From assembly GCA_028565635.1 (NCBI GenBank), contig JAOXYB010030865.1, positions 1-14,718 on the forward strand: DNA of 14,718 nucleotides, written 5' to 3'. Below are positions 1 through 9,098 of this stretch, in pieces. Source of the stretch: Phoronis ovalis (lineage: Eukaryota; Phoronida; Phoronidae). The first letter of the stretch is position 1; each line of letters starts with the position of its first letter. The position numbers and the translations under genes are program-made. The notes under the pieces are model-generated. The model made no database searches, had not been told where the DNA came from, and worked only from the letters and a program-made list of their open reading frames with translations.

Positions 1-18
1 TATATTAATACATTACAG

Positions 19-194
19 GTTTAACTATCCCGGAAATTGTTACTGCAGATATCATCCAGGGAAGTTTTCCTAAGATAGAAGGTGACCAAATAGTATTACG
101 ATCGCTCCAAGATTACAGCCTTCTTCGCCATTATAGGAAAGTACTAGTCTACGTTCAATCTACATTCCAGCATCTCAGTGATGATACACCCTAA
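19..194 (+). CDS. 3' terminal coding exon of an unrecognised plus-strand gene (partial)
   Basis: An acceptor-like ATTACAG ends at position 18. After it the sequence is open from 19: two bases complete a split codon, then 57 codons run from TTA at 21 to the TAA stop at 192-194. The peptide starts LTIPEIVTADIIQGS and ends QSTFQHLSDDTP. It is mixed in composition, with charged and hydrophobic residues alternating as in a folded protein, and has no signal peptide or membrane segment. A poly(A) signal about 200 nt downstream fits a terminal exon. The rest of the gene lies to the left of the window. I do not recognise the family. The open stretch is short enough to be chance, but acceptor, frame, stop and poly(A) signal in the right order make a real exon likelier than not. 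Confidence 0.5.
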
Positions 195-393
195 TGTCGT
201 CTAGCTTTTTTCGTGAGTGTTGGACAAATGTTAACACAAACAGAAACCTCAGCAATGATCAATTGGCATTGTACTACTGTTGTCTTTTTTGCCTGGATAA
301 AATGTGTTTAATGCTGTGCATAACACTGTCTTTTGTATAGAGACAAAAGCAAAGAGATTACTTGGCATATGTAAAGTGATCATTTATTATGAC

Positions 394-399
394 AATAAA
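394..399 (+). other. Poly(A) signal AATAAA of the left-hand plus-strand gene
   Basis: A canonical AATAAA lies 199 nt after the TAA at 192-194, in an AT-rich stretch that would be the 3' UTR. Such hexamers occur by chance in AT-rich DNA, so the assignment depends on the exon call at 19-194. Confidence 0.4.
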
Positions 400-2105
400 A
401 GTAATACAATACTAAATATAAATTAACATAAACGGTACGTTTCATAATGTACGACATGCAGTATAAATACAACTTAGCCCACTACACGACACAAGACGCG
501 AAAATGACGTCATTGCAGTATTTGAATAACAAAAGGGTTTATCATTCTACTAGAAATATTTTAAGGAGTTTTCAAAAGTATACAAATAACTGTTCAAAAC
601 TGAGAAAGTATTAACAGATTTCTTTTATAATCCGATTTAATTTGTAACTCGCTACGCGATGCATTACGTAGTGATGCAATAAGCTATTTTTCCAGCAACA
701 GAATCAACAAAACAAAAATAAGCTTGAAAAAGTGACTACAGATACATCTCTTGTTTCTAAAAAAGAAATGGAACGCCACTATACAGCTGAGTAATGCATC
801 AAACTGAAGCTGTAGAAATATTACACAACATTTCCTAAAAAGTAAAGATACAGTGAAGAGGCATGGATGAAGGATTTTTCCCGCAAAAAAGTGAAATTCT
901 AACTTTTAAGACCTTGTAAAATATCGTACAGATAAAGTACAGATTTAAGAAGTTCGAGTTGTATATTTTCAAAATATGACTCCTTTGTTTGTCTATGCTT
1001 TCGTTTAATTAGCTAAAATATAATTTAAAGTTTAAGTTTGAATAAAGTGTGCCAAATGATATTTGTTACCTTTACACATTTTGAACACTTTTGTCATCCA
1101 GAATGTTTTGTGCACTTTCAAATATCTCTATGTGCCATTTTGACATTTCTGATTTACATTTTTAAGATATGTTGTTCAGAATGATGCATGTAATAAATGC
1201 ACACTTTATGCAGCAATTCATTTCTGTAAACACGCATTTACAGTTTATGGCCATGCATAGAATATTTAAAACTTAATGGTCTGTTTTTGCGTTCACATTC
1301 TTTCCAGTTTATCAGGTTTATTTTTAAAGGTATCTACAGTATTTTCCCTAACAAATTACTGAGATAAACCATTTCGTTGTTCCACTAGATGGCGAAAAAA
1401 GAATTAATATTTCTTAGTTGTAATCTACAGTAACACTCATAAATTTCCTATCCATGGCCTCTGGCAACTCGGCATATATTTACAGCAGAAATCACTTTAA
1501 GATCAGCATGTATTATGTTGTCTCATTTTCCGTACTCTAAATTTTCCCAGCTTTGTATTATCAGCAAATATCTTGATACTAGATGAAACACTCTCTAAAA
1601 CTGTATCAGGAACAGTAGTGAGCTAAACACGCATAAACACCGGAAAGTAGTACGTATGTTGTCTGTAACTATTGCTTCCATAAATTTCATATTTGTGATG
1701 ATAAACGGACATAAACGCTGGTTGATAAACCACCATTTTTATGATAAGACGATGTAAGTTATTTTCCCATTTTCAACAGTTCTTAGGTTTATCCATCGCC
1801 GATGGAATTTCTGAATATTTAGTACATCGTTTTGTCTGTTTTCTTCTAGAATTGTTAATTAATATTGTCAGTAACCACTGGTTTAGTCGTCCTAGTTTCT
1901 GTACGATCAATTACATAGTTCTAAACAAGTCTATTTTTCTAATAGAAATATTTCTATAGGAACTGAAATCATATTGAGCGTAAAAAAGTGGTCACAATCA
2001 TTTGAAATTATGATGGATCGTTGTGAAACTTGGGTTGATGTTATATGCCGGCTGGAAATTTGTTGCACTGATACTGTATTGCTGAATTTCCTATATGAAG
2101 GTAAC

Positions 2106-2139
2106 AGGACGTACTTTCATCTGTGATCGTTTCATGGTC
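2106..2139. repeat. Dispersed repeat, copy 1 (34 bp, partner at 9065-9098)
   Basis: This stretch, starting AGGACGTACTTTCATCTGTG, matches 9065-9098 at 30 of 34 positions in the same orientation. Similarity fades on both sides. It may be a remnant of a dispersed repeat family. Confidence 0.5.
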
Positions 2140-2264
2140 TCATAGAGAATACTGGGAGTTTCCCATGAACGCCAGCACATGCTGTGAGGATTGGAACCAA
2201 CTGCTGATCCTAAATGAAAGAATTTTGTTATATTGGCACATTTTAGTATATATAGTTCCTTTAT

Positions 2265-2312
2265 GTAGCGGTATATGATGTTGACACAAGCACTGTAAGT
2301 ATATACCGTTAC
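2265..2312. repeat. Imperfect inverted repeat (hairpin)
   Basis: The arms GTAGCGGTATAT (2265-2276) and ATATACCGTTAC (2301-2312) are complementary at 11 of 12 positions and enclose a 24-nt loop. Function is unknown. It lies in noncoding DNA. Confidence 0.4.
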
Positions 2313-3737
2313 AGCTGGTGGGACTTCTTAATTTGAAAGTGCTAAATAGGACTACAATAACTTAGTTATAATAGTCCAAGGTCCTAAGCATGATTACCTT
2401 TTACGCAAAACTACTGTGTCTTAGAATTTCAAAACCAGCGTCATTGCTTATTAATGTTCTCAGTAGTGACAGACATTTTTCAAAACCAACATATTTCATA
2501 ATTTTAACTAACATGTAATAACGATAGACATTTACAGCACTCGACTTGGTGTACGTCATACACACTATTATAGTGTTATAGCATGTTGCAAAATAGTTAA
2601 ATTTACTTTATACTCAATCATTATGGTCTTTTGAGAATTACAACGTACATAAAAATGGCATGCTGCCTATACTAAATTGAAATATTATGACATTATTACA
2701 ATTTTTGAAGAGCTCACGAGTTGTTAGCATTAACATGTTAATATTGCTACTATTTCCCTGATGTTCCAAATTTTAACATTTTTGATAAACCTATTTGTCC
2801 TTGAAAAATAAATGAAATTTATTAATCCTGTTCAGAATATTAAGTTTCGCAGTTGGATAAATCCAAAATGGCTGCCATTTGGGAGATAGTCAAGGATGAA
2901 TACATGTTTTATTAGATTTATAGTATTCGCAACAAATAAACGAAACAGTGGATTAAAAGTGTATTATATGACACATATCACCACGTTACAAAGGGAAAAC
3001 AATTCTCCGTTCACTTTTTGAATGTCACAGCGATATCTCATCTCAACTTTTATAATTGTAAATAGTATTTTTGTAACAAAGTTCACTCAAAAACTGGCAT
3101 AGGGAAACCATTAGATTCCCTATCAAACATCCCTGAAAAACGTTAAAAAGGTTCATGTAAATAAAAAAGAGAGCAACAATCCTCGAACTATTATGTATTT
3201 CTCACGTGAGAGTACAGATTTTCGTACATTTTACCAGTTAATTATTCATGCAGTCTTTAACATAGTGATTTCGATAAAATTGCTTCAGTATCAAACCTAC
3301 CAATGCATATCACTATTCCAATTGAAAATAGGCCCGAATTCAAATTTCAATTTGTAATATATTGTAATATTTTCAAGAATTGCTTTAATCAGAAAGTAAA
3401 ACGAGTTGATATTACAATTAAGACACCCAAAATAATAACTCCAAGCATTAAAATGCTGGTACTATGTTGATATATATGTAGTGTCAACAACTCCTCCTGC
3501 AACGGTGTACCAACTGCTCAATTTTATACCCCAGATAATCATACTGAAGAGAAGAAAACTTGTGTTTAAGCTTACATTAATACACTAAAATATTAAAACT
3601 GCATTGTCAGTTGATATCAGTTAGAATACCACAGTAAAATTAAATAGGTGACATGCATGAAACTGATCAATTTCCTAATAGAAAGACAATACAATTATAA
3701 TTATTTTTGATATCTCCCTTTTTAAAATATAACAACA

Positions 3738-3743
3738 TTTATT
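3738..3743 (-). other. Poly(A) signal of gene B (AATAAA)
   Basis: On the minus strand AATAAA begins 27 nt after the TAA of gene B (3773-3771) and is followed by a T- and GT-rich stretch (GTTGTTATATTTT), as expected at a cleavage site. It supports the unusual stop as the true end of the gene. Confidence 0.6.
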
Positions 3744-3770
3744 CAAGTAATACTGATGAAATCCGGAATT

Positions 3771-3970
3771 TTAACTTGGTGCTTTTATTTCCGGTGACAG
3801 GTTTATATGGGTACTACCTGCATAGATCCCGTTGAGGTTTGCACTGAGACAACCCTGGAACCACCATCCAGCACTGTAATCCTGGGCACAATTAGCTGAA
3901 CCATGACTGTCATTGTCATTGTCAAATGTGCTGAATTTCATACCACTGTGCTTGTATGAAAAACTTTCTC
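3771..3970 (-). CDS. Gene B exon 5: calcium-site region and noncanonical C-terminus
   Basis: The acceptor is TTTTATGTAG. The exon encodes residues 245-309: [32 protein letters not shown], then [17 protein letters not shown] and TAA. A donor-like AG/GTAGTA lies inside it (GT at 3817-3816), but the following GSTH still fits the FReD family, so I read through it. Confidence 0.85.
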
Positions 3971-6900
3971 CTACATAAAAATAAGTAGATTTTAACATTT
4001 AAATTAATTTGGATGGCCATGCATACACGCATTGGAAGCGTAAATTTACCGTAGGATTCTTAACATAGCAGATATCATAAGCAGATATACAGAACCTGAG
4101 CACATAATATAGACATGATAGTCGTACACTGATACACTTGTGACATGTTCTATGCAAATTGAAACCATTTGACATCTTGTTGTTAGCCTTAAATCGGTTT
4201 TCGGCGAGCTATGTAATGTAACAGTTAAACTGTACACGTGTACACTGTACCTGCAGTTCCGGAATATCCAGTAACTGTCAAACGATATTCATTGCTTTCA
4301 CCTGAAACGCTAAAATTGCTGTACGTCGCATAAGCACTGCCATTATTAAAGTTTGTTAGTTCAATTCGCAGCTCGGACTCATCTTGTGCAGTAAGCAGCT
4401 GCAGCGCATCATTTCCTATTTTAATAAAATGTAATTATAAAAATGAGAAAGTTGTTTACAAAATAGTCATACTGGAGATGGCCACTTCCAGAAAAAATAG
4501 AAGATTATCGGTAACTCTGTTAAACCTCCCACAATTAGTATTTCTAATAATTTAACACTAATGATTATATTATAAAACTTACCCATCCAGTATTCACCAT
4601 ACGGATCCCCAAATCCTGTCTTGTAATCTGTCCAGTTGCGATAAAATTCAACAGAACCATCGACACGATTTTGAAACACCTAAACCAGAATATATGCTAA
4701 TAACTAAAACAAATTTAAATTACTTTACTTTCATTTTCTCACAAACTGAGACTTCACTTTCACTTTTTCAAAAACTGATATAAATTAAGTTCGTCACTGG
4801 AGCAATAATCAATACAAAAATGGCGGTATGCAAACACATGCTGACAAATTTTATAGATAACTCCATCCCTTCCTAAGTTTTGGCATTTTTTAGTAATAGA
4901 GAATGTATTAAGGTAATTTTTTCTAATACATTAAAAAAAAAAATTATGAAAGTAAACATGCTTTACTACAAAAGTTATGTAGATGCATGCAAACTATGTA
5001 ATTACTATTCGGTTCCGAGCTTTAACAGTTGCTTAGTCTATCTACATATAATATCATGAATTCCATTTATCAGGTACCTAGATGTAAATGCGTAACACAG
5101 TGCAAGGAAACCTACAAGCAATCCTTGCTTACATAATATGAAATAACTTAATGAGTTGTTGACCAAATATAACGTTTTAGAACAGAATTTCTTATCTTTT
5201 CATTTTCAAAATTGTTAGAAATTTTAGTTCCATGACTCGCCAAGAGACATGGCACGAGCGATATCCCTATGGTATTATAGCGTCACATAACACTGTCCCG
5301 GTCGAATTTTACTAGGTGGTTCATAAAAATACATGTGTTAAGGCTAAGCTAAAGTATTACAGTTTTTCTCACATGGTACATGTATCTTCAATCAGTAACA
5401 TTCAGTGTAGTCAGTGATATTTTCAGACTCGTGTGTGGAATACAGAAGACATAATTAGCATCTAACGGCATCTTATAAAAATATTAGTTGGTACATCCTG
5501 CAGAAAAATCTAGTGGTATTAATCGTAATAACGTAGCACTACTCAGTAAGCTTGAGCTGTGCTGGCCTCGGATAGTTCCTTAAAAAAAATTAGGGGGTGT
5601 AGAGGTGTGTCTTGCTGGACAGAAATCCATCGGATTATAGTTAAAATATAGAGGGTGTTTTTGAACAAGAATGATAGCTGTTGCTTGTGAAATTAACGAA
5701 AATCTGTGGGCGCATCACGTGACCTCGTATCAGTTCGCATAGGTGAGGTCAAGTTCAAGTAGCTCAAGGTTCCGATCGGAGAAATCACCAGGGGGTTCAA
5801 TTTCTGGCAAATATCTCGAAATCCGTGCGGTCACTTGGGGGTAAATGGATCGGTTTTCCTAAGATATATGTGTGATGCAAGTGGACCGAGAGAGAAATTG
5901 GCGCTCAGCATTGGCATTTTTTTAACAAGTATATTTGAAATCGTTCATTTAACATTGCGCTGGATGGGACTTCCTACTGTTGTATGCTACCATAATAACG
6001 TTTTAAATAGGTTAACGACAATCCCAATATTTGTTTTGATCAAATTGTAAATATCTTTGAATTACTAATAAATGTTTAAAAAATATTTAATCTGATGATA
6101 TACTAAAAAAGTAAAAATGATTTATAAACACTGGCTTTTCCTGTAGGATGTACATTATAATTTGTCTGAGGTACATTGATATTTAACATCAATTAATTTT
6201 CATGCATTTCTCACACGAGTATGAAAATACCAATATTACATAGCCTGAATGTTAAACTTTCCTAAAACATTTATTTTGTACAAAAAATGTAGTACTGATT
6301 ATTCACGATTTTTTATTAAAACCGTAACGAGCCTCCAGCCTAGCCTTAACAAAACACCTTACCGTCCACCCTCCACCGTCAGTGTCCTGATCACAGTAGA
6401 CGAATACAGGACTGCTTGAGTTGAGTGGAAAGATACTATACACACCGCTTTGTGTAAAACCCTCATTGTACCTACAGGCGCAGTTACTGCAATGTGCTAT
6501 AATGAATAAAAACATCGCAACAAATAGCTAGAGTCTCAAATATAATAAGTCATAGATACTAATGGTTGGAAATGACTCAGTTAGTACATGGCGTTCATTC
6601 CACGGAATATCATCACGAGACAAGTTAAATGATCCACGTCCTTGCAGCCGCCCGTTGATTCACTTATGTAGCATAAAATGATCACACTTGAATTCACAGA
6701 TTATGTTTTTCGGGATTTTGCAAAATAAAAAGTCAAGTCAAGATTTAAACGCTTCGTTAGATTAAATTTATGACATTAAGCACAGAATATTAAGAAATAT
6801 TTTTAGGTGCCTCATCTCAACGTATTTGTCAGAAGACCTACATGTACACTTGGGGTGATGAATAATTTTAAATTTCAGATTTTGACATTTTGCGTAAATG

Positions 6901-7493
6901 CAATGATTTCCACGATAAAACTAGAGGCTTAAGTTTAATTCAGCATCTTACGTGGCAACTTAAACATCTCAAACAGGAAAATTATACAAATTCCAAGGAA
7001 ATATGTTTTAGAATCAATGCTTTTTGTAAATACGGAAATATGCGTATAAATCGTAATATTTCTTATGTTAAGCAGTTAGTAATTTAAGCGAACAGAAATA
7101 AGTATATGCAACAACGTTTATTACTAAATTCTCACAATAAGTAAAACAAAAACACCTACGTTCCCACACATACTGAAGTTTCCACAATGTCCATCCGTAC
7201 TCGGAGTCTTTTGTTCCAATCGTTGGATAATACGCATTAATCTCATTAATCTCACAAGTGTTGTTTGGTTTGAAAAAGTTAACACTATGACAGGATTTCC
7301 AGTATTTTCTGTATTTATCCAAGCAATGCAGTGAGCATTCGGTTTCAGATTTCACATCCATTTCAACCACAGCACTGCTCAGAAACCGTGTATTTGTTTC
7401 AGCAATAAACAAACCTGTTTCAGCACTGAACAACCCGCAAATCATATTCAAAGTTACGAAACATAAACTAGCTAAGCGTCTGCTGGTTTTCAT
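3771..7493 (-). CDS. Gene B: secreted PAN/apple plus fibrinogen-related domain protein (309 aa, five exons)
   Basis: Spliced coding sequence on the minus strand: 7493-7160, 6496-6363, 4679-4583, 4415-4251, 3970-3771 (930 nt). All introns are GT-AG, with phases 1, 0, 1, 1. Residues 1 to about 24 form a signal peptide. Residues about 30-111 are a PAN/apple-like domain with cysteines at 53, 57, 68 and 80. Residues 112-309 are a fibrinogen-related domain with [11 protein letters not shown] (146-156), VFQNR.DGSV.FYRNW (157-172), the calcium-site-like DNDND (260-264), and NCA then [14 protein letters not shown] (278-291). The domain normally binds carbohydrate or other surface groups; in molluscs such proteins are linked to innate recognition. 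The usual histidine after Cys284 is leucine. The protein ends 18 residues after NLNG, without the usual last FReD segment. Gene A is its upstream tandem paralogue. Role in immunity is inferred only. Confidence 0.85.
4231..4244. repeat. 14-bp perfect palindrome with a CACGTG core
   Basis: TGTACACGTGTACA is its own reverse complement. It lies in intron 4 of gene B, starting six bases past the donor GT at 4250-4249 on the minus strand. It could be a chance palindrome, an E-box-like site or an RNA fold near the splice site. Confidence 0.4.
4251..4415 (-). CDS. Gene B exon 4: FReD middle segment
   Basis: The acceptor is AAAATAG, which is weak in pyrimidines, and the donor is GTACAG. The 165-nt exon encodes residues 190-243, with [10 protein letters not shown] and ESNEYRLTV, then YSGTAG across the junction. 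Its length is identical to exon 4 of gene A. Confidence 0.85.
4583..4679 (-). CDS. Gene B exon 3: conserved FReD core
   Basis: The acceptor is TGGTTTAG and the donor is GTAAGT. The 97-nt exon encodes residues 157-188 with [16 protein letters not shown], then [11 protein letters not shown] across the junction. It differs from gene A at only four of 33 residues. Asn171 in NWT is a possible glycosylation site. Confidence 0.9.
4680..6362 (-). other. Gene B intron 2 (1683 nt, greatly enlarged)
   Basis: The same intron in gene A is 161 nt. The extra sequence holds no PAN or FReD exon. A stretch at about 5690-5960 is visibly richer in G and C than its surroundings and includes TCCGATCGGA and a 44-codon minus-strand open segment (ending in TGA near 5738) with a protein-like look (for example [12 protein letters not shown]). 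This could be a decayed mobile element, but I found no clear terminal repeats. Confidence 0.55.
6363..6496 (-). CDS. Gene B exon 2: start of the fibrinogen-related domain
   Basis: The acceptor is TTCATTATAG and the donor is GTAAGG after ACG. It adds residues 113-156, including SGVY and the signature [11 protein letters not shown]. The N-terminal part has three close cysteines (C114, C117, C119) where gene A has a single one (C115). Confidence 0.85.
6497..7159 (-). other. Gene B intron 1 (663 nt)
   Basis: This phase-1 intron separates the PAN exon from the FReD exons. The 65-codon plus-strand frame inside it (6890-7087) resembles nothing I know and is probably chance. Confidence 0.7.
7160..7493 (-). 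CDS. Gene B exon 1: signal peptide and PAN/apple-like domain
   Basis: ATG is at 7493-7491. It is preceded by AAACAAGTTAAAA, similar to AAACAAG before the ATG of gene A, which supports this start. The hydrophobic leader (residues 5-24) is followed by a PAN-like cysteine pattern, C-x3-C-x10-C-x11-C (residues 53-80). A possible N-glycosylation site is Asn77 (NNT). The exon ends in phase 1 at GGGAAC followed by donor GTAGGTG. Frame extension beyond 7160 is intron read-through. Confidence 0.85.
7236..7253. repeat. 9-bp tandem duplication in the coding exon (ATTAATCTC twice)
   Basis: Two perfect copies lie at 7236-7244 and 7245-7253. In the protein they give EINEIN in gene B where gene A has EIN, so this in-frame duplication explains one of the length differences between the paralogues. 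Confidence 0.75.
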
Positions 7494-7619
7494 TTTTAAC
7501 TTGTTTGATTAAAGATTAAAAATTATATTAAAACTCTTTTTTAAATATTTTTAATGATTGTAACTAAATCTACTACAACATGTCTACGATCTATCCAACT
7601 ATTACTTTATGGTAGTGAA

Positions 7620-7638
7620 ATGCAGCTTCTGATTTATA
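7620..7638 (-). promoter_or_regulatory. Putative core promoter of gene B (TATAAA and AAGCTGCAT)
   Basis: On the minus strand TATAAA (7638-7633) is followed four bases later by AAGCTGCAT (7628-7620), about 140 nt before the ATG. Gene A has TATATT then AAGCTGCAT at the matching place, 90 nt before its ATG. This shared pair in otherwise diverged upstream DNA suggests a retained core promoter. It is an inference from two copies. Confidence 0.4.
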
Positions 7639-8314
7639 AAAAACAAGCGAAAGTTTAATTCTTGGCTTTACGGTACGGCGCGATCCAGGCACTAAGTCTT
7701 CCACTCTGCTTATCCGTGCATTATCAGTCAAAACCGAAATCTAATGACGGAAAAAGTGCATGAATCAGTCAAATACAATTATTTACATTGTCTCCAGTCT
7801 ATCATAAAGCTGTCTGAAATTCTATATTTAAATCTAGATTGCCTAGTTTACATTTGTCTATAAAACGACGAAGCTTTGAGTAAAAAGACAGAGAACGTGA
7901 TTAGAACACTAACATATATTTGCTTAGAGTATAGATTATGTTTAGATAACTCGTTGAAAAATTAACAGCTACAATACATAGTCAATTCATGTTAAATATT
8001 TCAAAAACGAGTACTAGTTGAAATGTAACAATACCTTTCTGGGAACTATTTAATTTAACAAATCAGGCATCTATTGACGATTGCAAACAGGAAACAGTTC
8101 TGTTTGCGTAGGTAATAAACATAGACTTTTTGATGATCATTTAATCGTTAAAATGCTAAAGTAATATAAATATGATATATTTATTTTCAAATTAAAGCAC
8201 AATAAATGCAGACGGTCTTTGTTCAGCTTTTTATAATCAGTAACGTTATCTAGCTTAATTTCAAAATTATAGGAACCATTCAACCTTTTATTTTATTTTA
8301 AGTAGATATTCAAT

Positions 8315-8339
8315 CATGTAGTTGCAATGTAACTACATG
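8315..8339. repeat. Small perfect hairpin
   Basis: CATGTAGTT (8315-8323) and AACTACATG (8331-8339) are exact reverse complements around a 7-nt loop. It is noncoding and its function is unknown. Confidence 0.4.
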
Positions 8340-9064
8340 TCATCATTTCCCCGGCATATAATCTTTTCTTTAACAATTATTCATCAAATGGTTGAAAAAA
8401 AGGTATTTCTTTTTTAAAAGATAATAAAATGCATATTTTCAATCTCCTAGATAAACGTCAATAAAATATCTAAGCAAACAGTTTCCCTTTTTATTTCAAT
8501 GTAGATTAGTCATGAGAGAATCTATCTAGTACACTACACAGGGATGCCTAACGTACACCGATTAGAACATATATACAATCGTTTTCCGTACCGTGTTCGT
8601 TGGAAACACACTACAAGTTCTTTTCGCTAGGATAATTTACTAGAAACATGGACCTTAGACCTGGAGATATCCATATGCCCAGACAAAAGGTCGGTCGTGT
8701 TCAATGGACGAAGATTTATATTCATGCCTCTGGTGCGTGTCCAACGAACTGGATCCGACTGGATCCGCGAAAAACAATTATATGTTCTATTTGGTGGATG
8801 CCAGGAAGCTTTGGAAACACGCAGGTAGTTCCCAGCTTAATTATAACGCAAATGACACAAAAATGTAAATAACTCCTCCTATAAGTAATAACATACACCT
8901 TTGTATGAGTGATCAAGACGAAACTGTGCACGTATAACTACAATATATGCTATAAAGAAACATGGTCTGATCTGAAAGCACAGCGTTCATCGTAACACCT
9001 GGTTACATTAAAAGTATTTCTTGTGGATTCTCAAGTCTATTTATCGAGCACCGTCGAATCCTAA

Positions 9065-9098
9065 AGGACGTATTTTCATCTGTGACATTTTCATGGTC
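9065..9098. repeat. Dispersed repeat, copy 2 (partner at 2106-2139)
   Basis: It matches copy 1 at 30 of 34 positions, starting AGGACGTATTTTCATCTGTG and ending TTCATGGTC. The two copies lie about 7 kb apart in direct orientation, one beyond the 3' end of gene B and one between the genes. Confidence 0.5.

Larger units (their letters stand above)
400..3715. other. AT-rich intergenic region without a recognisable gene
   Basis: No open frame here has codon-like composition or splice signals in register, and none resembles the PAN or FReD exons found elsewhere. The longest plus-strand frame (1741-1959) is a 72-codon peptide of low complexity and is probably chance. I looked on the minus strand for a missing last FReD exon of gene B and found none in a usable phase. 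The only structures seen are a hairpin at 2265-2312 and one copy of a dispersed repeat at 2106-2139. Confidence 0.6.

Noticed and set aside
3470-3543. A possible lost last FReD exon downstream of gene B: a strong acceptor (TTTTCTTCTCTTCAG) followed by a frame reading IIWGIKLSSWYTVAGG.
   Set aside because: The GI..xxW look is suggestive, but the reading phase does not fit the phase-1 donor-like site in exon 5 (joining gives an immediate TGA). It also lacks the YSL and MK.R parts and lies beyond the gene B poly(A) signal.
5835-6050. Plus-strand frame of 71 codons within intron 2 of gene B.
   Set aside because: It has no family resemblance and lies in an enlarged intron, probably within repeat-derived DNA.
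8648-8872. Plus-strand frame of 74 codons with a donor-like site inside.
   Set aside because: No recognised family, no supporting partner exons and no conserved copy in the window. It is kept only as a note in the intergenic entry.
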